Origin: Oscillospiraceae bacterium | GTDB lineage: Bacteria; Bacillota; Clostridia; Oscillospirales; Ruminococcaceae | Direction: 5' to 3' | Assembly (NCBI GenBank): GCA_900768705.1 | Contig: CAAGEB010000121.1 | Span: 1-48,478 of the forward strand | Length of the DNA: 48,478 nucleotides | Shown: positions 7,719-15,119 of the stretch, piece after piece | How the letters are laid out: every line of letters starts with the position of its first letter | How positions within the stretch are numbered: position 1 is the first letter of the stretch | The notes under the pieces: generated by a model | Databases searched by the model: none | Told to the model about the DNA's origin: nothing | Seen by the model: the letters and a program-made list of their open reading frames with translations, nothing else | Program-made: the position numbers and the translations under genes

Positions 7719-8306
7719 TTACGGATTAAATTGCAGCCTATAATGCTCGTTGATATCTATTGCCGAAACCGACGGTTCTCCGTATTTGAATTCCTCACTG
7801 TACTGCGGCGGATAGAATGAAAGCACCTGATTGAACTTTACATCCGACCAACGGCATTTATCATAAAGTTTATCGGAAATCTGAGCGTAAAAGCCCCGCA
7901 AATCTCCGTCATTGAGAAATGCAAGGAAATCTGCCAATGTAATTTCCAGATCCTCAAATTCAAGAGTATCGGGTGCGAAATACAGAATATTTCCGATAAC
8001 ATCGGGCATTGCGCCTGTGTTTATAACAAAAATACCGCCGAAAATATCGTCCCCTATAATTATATAGCCTTTTTCGCCGAACCTGATGTTGAACATATTA
8101 ATATCACGATATTCGGGATTGCGGTTGCTGCCCAGAAGTCTTACAACCTTTTCGGCGATTATGCCGCCGCTTTGCATTATAAGCATTCCGAAAGCAGACA
8201 TTTCGCCGGACTGAAAATAGTTGGCATTTATTTCGGCACAGGGCTTATCCACGGGAATTATTTCAATGTGGTTTCTGCCGCCCGACAGCAAATCGGTCAG
8301 TTCCAT
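7719..8306 (-). CDS. DUF2625 family protein
   Basis: This 195-residue soluble protein resembles the DUF2625 family, with 'GGIIAEKVVRLLGS', 'DIFGGIFVINTGA' and 'GNILYFAPDTLEFEDLEI' as recognisable blocks followed by the conserved 'DGDLRGFY' stretch. Its function is unknown. It starts 9 bases after the threonine dehydratase stop and is probably read with it and the SGNH hydrolase. Family assignment is by recall of the pattern and is moderately sure. Confidence 0.7.
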   Translation of the reverse strand: MELTDLLSGGRNHIEIIPVDKPCAEINANYFQSGEMSAFGMLIMQSGGIIAEKVVRLLGSNRNPEYRDINMFNIRFGEKGYIIIGDDIFGGIFVINTGAMPDVIGNILYFAPDTLEFEDLEITLADFLAFLNDGDLRGFYAQISDKLYDKCRWSDVKFNQVLSFYPPQYSEEFKYGEPSVSAIDINEHYRLQFNP

Positions 8307-8315
8307 TGCAGCTCC

Positions 8316-9512
8316 TTATTCAACAATCTTGTAACCGCCGTCGATAAGTGATTTTTTAATCTGTTCCAGATGCTCAAAGTTTCTTGTTTCCAACTGAATA
8401 CGCAGGAAGCAGCCGTTGATATTTTCATTCTCGTCCGCACGCTCATGGTGAACGGAGGTAACATTTCCGCCAAGCTTGGCGATAATTTCCGATACTCCCG
8501 AAAGCTGTCCGGGCTTGTCCACCAGTTCAATGGTAAGCAGAGAAGCTCTGCCGCTCTTTACCAGACCTCTGCGGATTACACGGCTTACAATAGTAACATC
8601 AATATTGCCTCCCGAAACAAGACATACAACCTTCTTGCCCTTGACAGGCACCTTATTGAACATAACCGCCGCAACGGAAACTGCGCCTGCGCCTTCGGCA
8701 ATAAGCTTCTGCTGCTCAATAAGAGCCAGAATTGCGCCGGAAATTTCGTCCTCGGTCACAGTTACAATTTCATCAACATATTTCCGGCATATCTCGAATG
8801 TATGCTCTCCGGGTTCCTTTACCGCAATTCCATCGGCAAGAGTGTGAACCTCGGAAAGACGCTCAATTTTTCCGTCTCTTACGGAATTTGCCATTGAAGG
8901 CGCACCCGCTGCCTGAACACCGTAAACCTTGATATTCGGATTGAGCGATTTTATAGCATAAGCAACTCCGGAAATAAGTCCTCCGCCGCCTATCGGAACA
9001 ACTACCGCATCCACATCGGGAAGCTGCTCCAGCAGCTCCAGTCCGATTGTTCCCTGACCTGCTATAACATCCTCGTCGTCAAAGGGGTGAATAAAGGTGT
9101 AACCCTTTTCGTCACGAAGCTGAAGAGCCTTTTTGTATGCGTCGTCATACACTCCGGGAACAAGACACACCTGCGCTCCGTAGCCCTTTGTTGCCTCAAC
9201 CTTGGAAATAGGTGCGCCGTCCGGCAGACAGATAATCGACTTTATGCCCGCTTTTGTTGCCGCAAGCGCAACGCCCTGCGCATGATTTCCCGCAGAACAG
9301 GCGATAACGCCCTTCTCACGCTCCTCGGGAGTAAGCTTGGAAATCTTGTAATAAGCTCCCCGAACCTTGAAGGAACCTGTTACCTGAAGATTTTCGGTTT
9401 TCAGATAAACCTCAACATCGGGATTGATTTTCGGCGCACGGATAAGGTCCGTTTTTCTGATAATTTCTTTCAGAGTGTGCTGAGCCTTGTATATATTGTC
9501 CAATGTCAACAT
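8316..9512 (-). CDS. ilvA: Threonine ammonia-lyase (threonine dehydratase) with ACT domain
   Basis: This enzyme converts L-threonine to 2-oxobutyrate and ammonia using PLP. The PLP lysine sits in 'TGSFKVRGAYYKI' near residue 48, the glycine-rich phosphate loop is 'PIGGGGLISG', and 'VVCLVSGGNID' closes the catalytic domain. A single ACT domain occupies about residues 325-398 ('ELVDKPGQLSGV'). The 398-residue, one-ACT form is the short IlvA/TdcB type of Gram-positives, so biosynthetic and catabolic roles cannot be separated. RidA nearby handles its reactive by-product. A canonical promoter precedes it. Confidence 0.93.
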   Translation of the reverse strand: MLTLDNIYKAQHTLKEIIRKTDLIRAPKINPDVEVYLKTENLQVTGSFKVRGAYYKISKLTPEEREKGVIACSAGNHAQGVALAATKAGIKSIICLPDGAPISKVEATKGYGAQVCLVPGVYDDAYKKALQLRDEKGYTFIHPFDDEDVIAGQGTIGLELLEQLPDVDAVVVPIGGGGLISGVAYAIKSLNPNIKVYGVQAAGAPSMANSVRDGKIERLSEVHTLADGIAVKEPGEHTFEICRKYVDEIVTVTEDEISGAILALIEQQKLIAEGAGAVSVAAVMFNKVPVKGKKVVCLVSGGNIDVTIVSRVIRRGLVKSGRASLLTIELVDKPGQLSGVSEIIAKLGGNVTSVHHERADENENINGCFLRIQLETRNFEHLEQIKKSLIDGGYKIVE

Positions 9513-9545
9513 AGTTCTACCCCACTTATTTTTATTTCAACTTAC

Positions 9546-9574
9546 ATTATACAACCGGCTGAATAATTTGTCAA
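9546..9574 (-). promoter_or_regulatory. Promoter of the threonine dehydratase gene
   Basis: TTGACA (9569-9574), a 17-base spacer and TATAAT (9546-9551) on the minus strand, about 35 bases ahead of the start codon at 9512. Confidence 0.8.
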
Positions 9575-9650
9575 TACAAAATGCAAATTTTTTTCGGGCA
9601 GAAAGACCCCTGTATGCTTCGTATTTAGCAGGCGGCAGAGAAAATTGCCC

Positions 9651-9679
9651 TTGACAATTTCCGCTATTTGTGATAAAAT
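9651..9679 (+). promoter_or_regulatory. Promoter of thrH
   Basis: TTGACA (9651-9656), a 17-base spacer and TAAAAT (9674-9679), with the ATG 53 bases downstream at 9732. Confidence 0.8.
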
Positions 9680-9731
9680 AATTCTGGCTGAATAAAAAGC
9701 CGATTTACAGAGAATTTACGGAGGATTAATT

Positions 9732-10337
9732 ATGTACATAACCTGTCTTGATCTGGAAGGCGTTCTTGTTCCGGAAATATGGATTGCATTTGCCGAGGAG
9801 AGCGGTATTCCCGAGCTGCGCCGCACCACCCGTGACGAACCGGACTACGACAAGCTGATGAAATACCGTATCGGTATTCTCAAGGAACACAATCTCGGTC
9901 TTAAAGAAATTCAGGCGACCATAGAGAAAATCGATCCTATGCCCGGAGCAAAGGAATTTCTTGACGAGCTGCGTTCTGTTTCTCAGACAATTATTATCAG
10001 TGATACCTTCACCCAGTTTGCCGCTCCGCTGATGAAGAAGCTCGGTCTTCCCACAATTTTCTGCAACTCTCTGGAGGTTGCGGACAACGGTGAAATTACC
10101 GGCTACAAAATGCGCTGCGAGAAATCCAAGCTTACAACCGTAAAAGCACTCCAGTCCATGGGCTTTGACACAATTGCAGGCGGCGATTCCTTCAACGACC
10201 TGGGAATGATTCAGGCTTCCAAGTATGGCTTCCTGTTCAGAACCACAGACAAGATCAAGGCGGATTACCCTCAGTATCCCGCTTTCACCGAGTACGGCGA
10301 ACTGCTTGATTACCTCAAGGATTGTCTGAAAAAGTAA
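9732..10337 (+). CDS. thrH: Bifunctional phosphoserine phosphatase / homoserine phosphotransferase
   Basis: ThrH is a HAD-superfamily enzyme known in Pseudomonas to dephosphorylate phosphoserine and transfer phosphate to homoserine. The opening 'CLDLEGVLVPEIW' is nearly diagnostic, with nucleophile D7 and E9 in place of the usual second Asp. Further HAD motifs are 'IIISDTFTQF', the lysine region near 'EKSKLTTVKAL' and the metal-binding 'GGDSFNDLGMI'. Its 201 residues match the family. It is divergent from threonine dehydratase, so serine/threonine metabolism genes share this intergenic region. GGAGG precedes the ATG, and a terminator follows. Confidence 0.93.
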   Translation: MYITCLDLEGVLVPEIWIAFAEESGIPELRRTTRDEPDYDKLMKYRIGILKEHNLGLKEIQATIEKIDPMPGAKEFLDELRSVSQTIIISDTFTQFAAPLMKKLGLPTIFCNSLEVADNGEITGYKMRCEKSKLTTVKALQSMGFDTIAGGDSFNDLGMIQASKYGFLFRTTDKIKADYPQYPAFTEYGELLDYLKDCLKK

Positions 10338-10358
10338 TTAACGACGATACAATAAACT

Positions 10359-10385
10359 AACGGCTGCCTGTCACGGGCAGCCGTT
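10359..10385 (+). terminator. Terminator hairpin after thrH
   Basis: AACGGCTGCC (10359-10368) pairs with GGCAGCCGTT (10376-10385), a perfect 10-bp stem 21 bases after the thrH stop codon. No long T-run follows, because the repeat element begins directly at its base. Confidence 0.65.
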
Positions 10386-10510
10386 AGGCTGTCGATAAAC
10401 CCTCATCTGCGTCGTCACCACGCATAACGGCAGGCACCTAGCCTAGCCGTTATGCGGGTTCCTAGCATCTGAGGGCTTCTCGCCAGCCTAAAAAGGACTT
10501 TTTCTACAAA
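10385..10510. repeat. Long palindromic intergenic repeat element
   Basis: Bases 10385-10490 form an imperfect palindrome of about 106 bp: TAGGCTGTCGATAAACCCTC on the left matches the reverse complement of the right end, and CGCATAACGGC pairs with GCCGTTATGCG at the centre. An AAAAAGGACTTTTTC tail follows to about 10505. The left arm and tail recur in reverse at 1405-1485. It lies between thrH and fic, flanked on both sides by terminator hairpins, and is non-coding. Confidence 0.7.
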
Positions 10511-10512
10511 CC

Positions 10513-10539
10513 GGCGGCTGTCCATTTTGGGCAGCCGCC
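10513..10539 (-). terminator. Terminator hairpin after fic
   Basis: GGCGGCTG (10513-10520) pairs with CAGCCGCC (10532-10539) right beyond the fic stop at 10544. The T-run on the minus strand is short, so termination strength is uncertain. Confidence 0.6.
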
Positions 10540-10543
10540 TTTA

Positions 10544-11146
10544 TTATAAGTCCTCCGACCGAAAAGCATTATAACCCTCGTAATTATAGCTGTTGTCAAT
10601 GCCTTTCAAATATACCTCACGATTATCTATCTCGTCGGTAAGTGCGTTTTTCAGTAGATGCTTGATTTCAATATCCCTGATTGGACTGCGTTCCATAGCA
10701 AGCAGATAATCTTCCTTGTCAGCCTTGCTCCAATCCACCACTTTGCCGAGTTCAGTTTTCAGAATATGGTCAAGCCATATTCGCATACTGCGCCCATTAC
10801 CTTCTCTGAAAGGATGAGCAATATTCATTTCAACGTATTTCTCGACTATTTCGTCAAAATCGGACTGCGACATTTTGTCGATATTTTCAAGAGCCGTCTC
10901 CAGATACATTAGCGGTGCAAAACGGAAGTTACCTTTAGCAAGATTTACTGTGCGAAGTCTGCCCGCAAATTCATAAATATCCTCAAACAAATACTTGTGT
11001 ATAAACTGAAGCGTAGAAAATCTACCCGCAGGAAGATTGGCAAGCATTTCTTTTTCATACAGCTCAACCGCTTTTTTCTTGCTTATGCGTTCTTCCTCTT
11101 GCGCCAGCGCAGCGGAATTATCCAACCCGAGTTTGTTTTCAAGCAT
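10544..11146 (-). CDS. fic: Fic family AMP-transferase, class III-like
   Basis: Fic enzymes transfer AMP, or another phosphate-containing group, from a nucleotide to a target hydroxyl. The catalytic motif is complete: H111-P-F-R-E-G-N-G-R119 with a further Arg at 122. The flap region is near residues 65-80. The C terminus has S186-Y-N-Y-E190-G191, fitting the S/T-x-x-x-E-G/N inhibitory helix of class III Fic proteins such as Neisseria NmFic, where the Glu blocks ATP until the helix moves. At 200 residues it is a stand-alone Fic domain. It starts 12 bases after tyrS stops and is thus in the T-box operon. No antitoxin gene adjoins it, consistent with built-in inhibition. The target is unknown. 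Confidence 0.88.
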   Translation of the reverse strand: MLENKLGLDNSAALAQEEERISKKKAVELYEKEMLANLPAGRFSTLQFIHKYLFEDIYEFAGRLRTVNLAKGNFRFAPLMYLETALENIDKMSQSDFDEIVEKYVEMNIAHPFREGNGRSMRIWLDHILKTELGKVVDWSKADKEDYLLAMERSPIRDIEIKHLLKNALTDEIDNREVYLKGIDNSYNYEGYNAFRSEDL

Positions 11147-11158
11147 CAGAACACCTCG

Positions 11159-12364
11159 TTATTGCTTTGTAACTTTCAAGAACACCTTTTTGCCCTTGCG
11201 AACCACAACGCCGTCACCGATTTCTATAACGGAAGTCGGATCCTCTACCACCTTTTCGTCAACGGTAATTCCCTTGCCTGCAATCAGATTTCTCGCTTCA
11301 CGCTTTGAGGGAGCAAGCTTTGTTGAAACCAACAAATCCAGTATTCCGATTTTACCGTCAGCCGCTTCAACAGCGGCAGTGGGCATATTGGCGGTATTTC
11401 CCGCACCGCCGAACAGCGATTTTGCGCCGTCAAGAGCCTTCTGCGCTTCTTCCTCGCCGTGAACCAGCTTTGTCAGCTCAAAGGCAAGTATCTCCTTTGC
11501 CTTGTTAAGTGCGGAGCCTTCCCATTTTTCCATTTCTGCTATTTCTTCAATAGGCAGGAAGGTCAGCATTTTCAGACACTTGATAACATCGGCATCGTCC
11601 ACATTTCTCCAATACTGGAAGAAATCGAAGGGCGAGGTTTTTTCGGGGTCAAGCCACACCGCACCCTTTTCGGTTTTGCCCATTTTCTTGCCCTCGGAAT
11701 TCAGCAGCAGAGTAATTGTCATTGCGTGAGCGTCCTTGCCGAGCTTTTTGCGGATAAGCTCCGTGCCGCCCAGCATATTTGCCCACTGGTCGTCGCCGCC
11801 GAACTGCATATTGCAGCCGTATTTCTGATAGAGCATATAGAAATCGTAGCTCTGCATTATCATATAGTTGAATTCAAGGAAAGTAAGTCCTCTTTCCATA
11901 CGCTGTTTGTAGCACTCAAAGGTCAGCATTTTATTAACAGAAAAGCACGCACCAACCTCACGAAGCACATCAATGTAGTTCAGATTAAGCAGCCAGTCGG
12001 CATTGTTTACCATAAGAGCCTTTCCGTCCGAAAAGTCGATAAAACGGCTCATCTGCTTTTTGAAGCACTCGATGTTGTGGTCGATATCCTCTTTGGTGAG
12101 CATTTTTCGCATATCGCTTTTACCCGACGGGTCGCCAATCATTCCCGTACCGCCGCCCAAAAGTGCAATCGGCTTGTTGCCCGCCATTTGAAGACGCTTC
12201 ATCAGGCAGAGCGCCATAAAATGTCCAACGTGCAGACTGTCAGCCGTGGGGTCAAAGCCGATATAGAAAGTCGCCTTGCCCGCGTTAATCATCTTCTTAA
12301 TTTCTTCCTCGTTTGTTACCTGCGCGATAAGTCCACGCGCTACGAGTTCGTCATAAAGTTCCAT
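11159..12364 (-). CDS. tyrS: Tyrosyl-tRNA synthetase (type 1)
   Basis: TyrRS charges tRNA-Tyr. The class I signatures are H45-V-G-H48 and K227-M-G-K-T231; the tyrosine-binding region includes 'FYIGFDPTADSLHVGH' and 'QFGGDDQWANM'. An S4 RNA-binding domain ends the protein (about 335-400, 'KLAPSKREARNLI'). Its 401 residues are normal. AAGGAG precedes the ATG. The Tyr-specific T-box leader that should control it lies 1.6 kb upstream, beyond a restriction-modification pair whose methylase ends 22 bases before tyrS; no strong private promoter is visible in that gap. Confidence 0.97.
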   Translation of the reverse strand: MELYDELVARGLIAQVTNEEEIKKMINAGKATFYIGFDPTADSLHVGHFMALCLMKRLQMAGNKPIALLGGGTGMIGDPSGKSDMRKMLTKEDIDHNIECFKKQMSRFIDFSDGKALMVNNADWLLNLNYIDVLREVGACFSVNKMLTFECYKQRMERGLTFLEFNYMIMQSYDFYMLYQKYGCNMQFGGDDQWANMLGGTELIRKKLGKDAHAMTITLLLNSEGKKMGKTEKGAVWLDPEKTSPFDFFQYWRNVDDADVIKCLKMLTFLPIEEIAEMEKWEGSALNKAKEILAFELTKLVHGEEEAQKALDGAKSLFGGAGNTANMPTAAVEAADGKIGILDLLVSTKLAPSKREARNLIAGKGITVDEKVVEDPTSVIEIGDGVVVRKGKKVFLKVTKQ

Positions 12365-12386
12365 TTTATTTCTCCTTTTTACTAAT

Positions 12387-13115
12387 TTACTGATTTTGGT
12401 ATTTTTTTAAACGTTCAATACTTGCGGCATAATAGTTTAAATCAATTTCAATTCCAATATATCTTCTATTTAATGATAGTGCCGCATCTCCTGTACTTCC
12501 AACGCCATTAAAGCAATCAAGGACTACCGAATTTTCATTAGATGCAATTTCAATAATCTTTTTAAGTACTTTTACTGGTTTTTGAGTTGGGTGCAAGTAT
12601 TTACCACTACTATCTTTTATGCGTTCACTTCCCATACAAATTGGACTTTCAATAAAATTATGCATTTCATTTTGTTTGGAAAAATTCCAAATATGTCCCT
12701 TATTCCAACAGCAAACTATAAGTTCACAACTGTTTAGAAACGAAGTTTTTCTAAAATTAGGGACAGGATTAGTTTTATGCCAAAAAAGAAATTGAAATGT
12801 ATCAAAATCAGGATCAAAATATTTATGATATTCTCCTATTAAATTATAGGAACAGAAAATAAAAATATTTCCGTTAGGCGAAAGTATTCTTTTAAATTCA
12901 TCTAATAAATCTTTCGGATTTAGCGGTACTTTATCCCATTCAGCAACATCATTATTTATATCCGATCTCCAATCAAATTTTAGATTACCTGTGCTGTATT
13001 GAGATAAATTATATGGAGGGTCTGTTAAAATCAAGTCAACAGAATGGTCGGGAATTTCTTTCATTCTTTCAAAACAATCACCATGCATAAGTAAATATCT
13101 TTTAAATTCCTTCAT
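12387..13115 (-). CDS. Type II DNA methyltransferase, beta-type (DPPY)
   Basis: This S-adenosylmethionine-dependent amino-methyltransferase protects host DNA from the companion endonuclease. Catalytic motif IV D32-P-P-Y35 comes first, then the target-recognition region (about 40-170), then motif X 'HPTQKPV' (175-181) and the SAM-binding motif I 'LDCFNGVGSTG' (about 199-209). This is the beta order, with an unusual DCFNGVG in place of DPFxGSG. DPPY usually means N6-adenine methylation, though N4-cytosine cannot be excluded. The 242-residue gene overlaps the endonuclease by 14 bases, is clearly more AT-rich than its neighbours and looks horizontally acquired. Confidence 0.9.
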   Translation of the reverse strand: MKEFKRYLLMHGDCFERMKEIPDHSVDLILTDPPYNLSQYSTGNLKFDWRSDINNDVAEWDKVPLNPKDLLDEFKRILSPNGNIFIFCSYNLIGEYHKYFDPDFDTFQFLFWHKTNPVPNFRKTSFLNSCELIVCCWNKGHIWNFSKQNEMHNFIESPICMGSERIKDSSGKYLHPTQKPVKVLKKIIEIASNENSVVLDCFNGVGSTGDAALSLNRRYIGIEIDLNYYAASIERLKKYQNQ

Positions 13116-13935
13116 CGATATTCTCCTTAAAATACATAGCTTTAATGCGATTTAATGATGTTTTGATTTTCTCACAGCTAATTTTATATTGTTCAAAAAC
13201 AATATCAAAACCTTTCTCATCATCACAAACGAAATTCCAATAATCTTTTCCAATTAACAGTTCTTCATCTGCGAAAAATTGACGAACTCGTTCCTGTTTC
13301 CACTTGTTTCCCTCGCCATACATATTATACGCTGTACCAAAAAAAATTTTAATTTTATCAGTTGAATTCTTAGGCAAAGAATTTTTCAATATAAAATATT
13401 CTTGTAACAATGCAAGTTTTTCAGCTTTGGCTTTTTTATTATCCAAATCTCCACCCGATTTTAATTCAATCAAATAATGACTGTGAGTTTTTGGGTCATA
13501 AAAATAATTATCTGTTTCGTGACTTTTTGAATAACTTCTAACATCTGCGGGTATAATGGAATTGTCATTTTCATAATCACTTACTTGAGGTTTACGATGT
13601 TTTTCATATTCGGAAATTAAATAATCAATAGCTTGTGATTGTTGAGGTAAAAAGAATGAATCAATTTTCCCTCTTACCTCATAGCTTAACATTGCAATAC
13701 TGTTTCCCAAATTTTCAAGAACTTTTCCAAATGAACTATCAAACGAACGAACAAATGCAGAATAGAACATAAATTCTTCACCTAATTCTGCTATAAAACA
13801 ATTATTCTTCTTGGAATTTATAACGCCATTTGGATCGTCAGCTTCACGTTCATATCTAATTTCAAATCCAGCTGAAAAATTAGTTATTGCAGTGTCAACT
13901 ATTAACTTAATTGCTTTTTCTTTTTGCTTATCCAT
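13102..13935 (-). CDS. Type II restriction endonuclease, TdeIII-like
   Basis: The 277-residue protein resembles the TdeIII family of type II endonucleases, whose namesake is recalled to cut GGNCC; specificity here is not established. A PD-(D/E)xK-type site is visible: D147 followed by E157-L-K159 in 'HYLIELKSGGDL'. The 'IKIFFGTAYNMYGEG' block lies downstream. It is the first translated gene after the T-box terminator, with GGGAGAGA upstream of the ATG, and overlaps the methylase gene. Base composition is AT-rich, with codon use unlike the housekeeping genes. The family call is by recall; the restriction role is strengthened by the paired methylase. Confidence 0.75.
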   Translation of the reverse strand: MDKQKEKAIKLIVDTAITNFSAGFEIRYEREADDPNGVINSKKNNCFIAELGEEFMFYSAFVRSFDSSFGKVLENLGNSIAMLSYEVRGKIDSFFLPQQSQAIDYLISEYEKHRKPQVSDYENDNSIIPADVRSYSKSHETDNYFYDPKTHSHYLIELKSGGDLDNKKAKAEKLALLQEYFILKNSLPKNSTDKIKIFFGTAYNMYGEGNKWKQERVRQFFADEELLIGKDYWNFVCDDEKGFDIVFEQYKISCEKIKTSLNRIKAMYFKENIDEGI

Positions 13936-13960
13936 ATTATATCTCTCCCAAACGACAAAA

Positions 13961-14192
13961 TCGCCCTCTAAAAACTAGAGGGCGAAAAACCGCTGTACCA
14001 CCTCAATTTACGGGAATTTTCCCGCCTTTGAACAGCTTTAACGGGCTTACCCGTGCGGACTATTCGGAAAACCTTTCGCCTCGCCGCTCCGAGATGTAAT
14101 TCACAGAAAACGCCTTACCGCCTCGCACCCGCCGACGGCTCTCTGAAAGGTTGGATTTCTGCTACTGCTTTCTCATCAACGCTTTAAATATA
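13961..14192 (-). promoter_or_regulatory. T-box riboswitch leader, tyrosine-specific
   Basis: T-box leaders sense uncharged tRNA and open transcription of aminoacyl-tRNA synthetase genes. On the minus strand the leader holds a stem I region with the conserved AGAGAG motif, a specifier loop (GTGAATTACATC) with TAC (Tyr) at 14098-14096, and the T-box core GGTGGTACAGCGG at 14002-13990. The intrinsic terminator is CGCCCTCTA paired across 13962-13984, followed by TTTTG. The UGGU of the bulge would pair with discriminator A73, as expected for tRNA-Tyr. The next gene is not tyrS but a restriction endonuclease, with tyrS third. Confidence 0.93.
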
Positions 14193-14198
14193 TATCCA

Positions 14199-14227
14199 AG
14201 TATAACACAACCCTTTTACTTTGTCAA
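14199..14227 (-). promoter_or_regulatory. Promoter of the T-box operon
   Basis: TTGACA (14222-14227), a 17-base spacer and TATACT (14199-14204) on the minus strand; transcription would begin near 14192, directly ahead of T-box stem I. Confidence 0.85.
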
Positions 14228-14252
14228 GTGATTTTGAAAATTTTCCCCATTG

Positions 14253-15116
14253 TCAAAGAGGAAGAATTCCATTCCTTGCCTTTTCAAAATCCTCGGCAAG
14301 GTATTTTTTATCACAATCGAGAAAAGGTTTGAAATCCGCCAGTTCATGCTCCAGCTCTGCTTCCAGAGACTTGAACTCCTCCATTTTTCCCAGCATTTTC
14401 AGCTCGTACATAAGAAGTATCCGAAGTGAAATAATTCCCGAGGGAGAGTATGATTTTCTTGCATACTTGCTGCCCAGAAAAGCGGTTGTCTGCTCATAAG
14501 CCCGCTGATAGCGTCCCGCATAGCAGTCAATGGTTGCCATTGCAAGATAAAGCAACTGGGCGGAGGTATCATAGCCGAAGCTGTTCTGCCTTTTTGCGGC
14601 AAAATCTCCGCTTCTGCGCCACTCATCCTCTGCAATATCAAGCCGTCCGATTTTCAGTGCGGAAATGGCATAGATATAGAAATAGCAGATTTTCGTATTT
14701 ATCTGGTCGGAAGGCACCTTCACGGCATTAAGATACTTGATTGCTTCCTCGGGGCTGCCCATTCTCATAAAAATCTCCGCATACATAACGGAATTCATTG
14801 CATTAAAGGGCTTTCCGATAATTTTTTCCCGCTGGAAAGCGTCCAGATATTCTTTTGAATAGCCCTTATCGTTCAGCACCTTCATATATCTGCTGTTCTT
14901 TGCGGTAATAATCGCCGAGGAAATCAGCACCCACAGCAGCATAAAAATAATCGCCGCCGCTATTCCCAGCAATATTCTCAAGGGAGTAAAATGCCGGAAA
15001 CCGCAGAACACGAAAATCCATGCCACTATGGGAAGTATCATGTTCAACGGCTTGTTCAGCAGAAGCGTAAAGCTTCCCTTTACAAGAGTTTTCCAATACC
15101 GAAAAGTAAAATCCAT
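14253..15116 (-). CDS. Membrane-anchored TPR-like protein of unknown function
   Basis: Two hydrophobic segments (about residues 22-40 and 47-70) put the N terminus in the membrane. The remaining ~215 residues are helical, with repeats resembling tetratricopeptide units ('GSPEEAIKYLNAV', 'GRLDIAEDEWRRSG', 'GRYQRAYEQTTAFLG'), so a scaffolding or protein-binding role is plausible. It starts 3 bases beyond the DAHP synthase stop and should share its transcript. No catalytic motif was recognised. Confidence 0.8.
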   Translation of the reverse strand: MDFTFRYWKTLVKGSFTLLLNKPLNMILPIVAWIFVFCGFRHFTPLRILLGIAAAIIFMLLWVLISSAIITAKNSRYMKVLNDKGYSKEYLDAFQREKIIGKPFNAMNSVMYAEIFMRMGSPEEAIKYLNAVKVPSDQINTKICYFYIYAISALKIGRLDIAEDEWRRSGDFAAKRQNSFGYDTSAQLLYLAMATIDCYAGRYQRAYEQTTAFLGSKYARKSYSPSGIISLRILLMYELKMLGKMEEFKSLEAELEHELADFKPFLDCDKKYLAEDFEKARNGILPL

Positions 15117-15119
15117 AAA

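Noticed and set aside
11459..12385. A 308-codon plus-strand frame opposite tyrS
   Set aside because: tyrS on the other strand has HVGH and KMGKT motifs; the antisense frame has no binding site or similarity.
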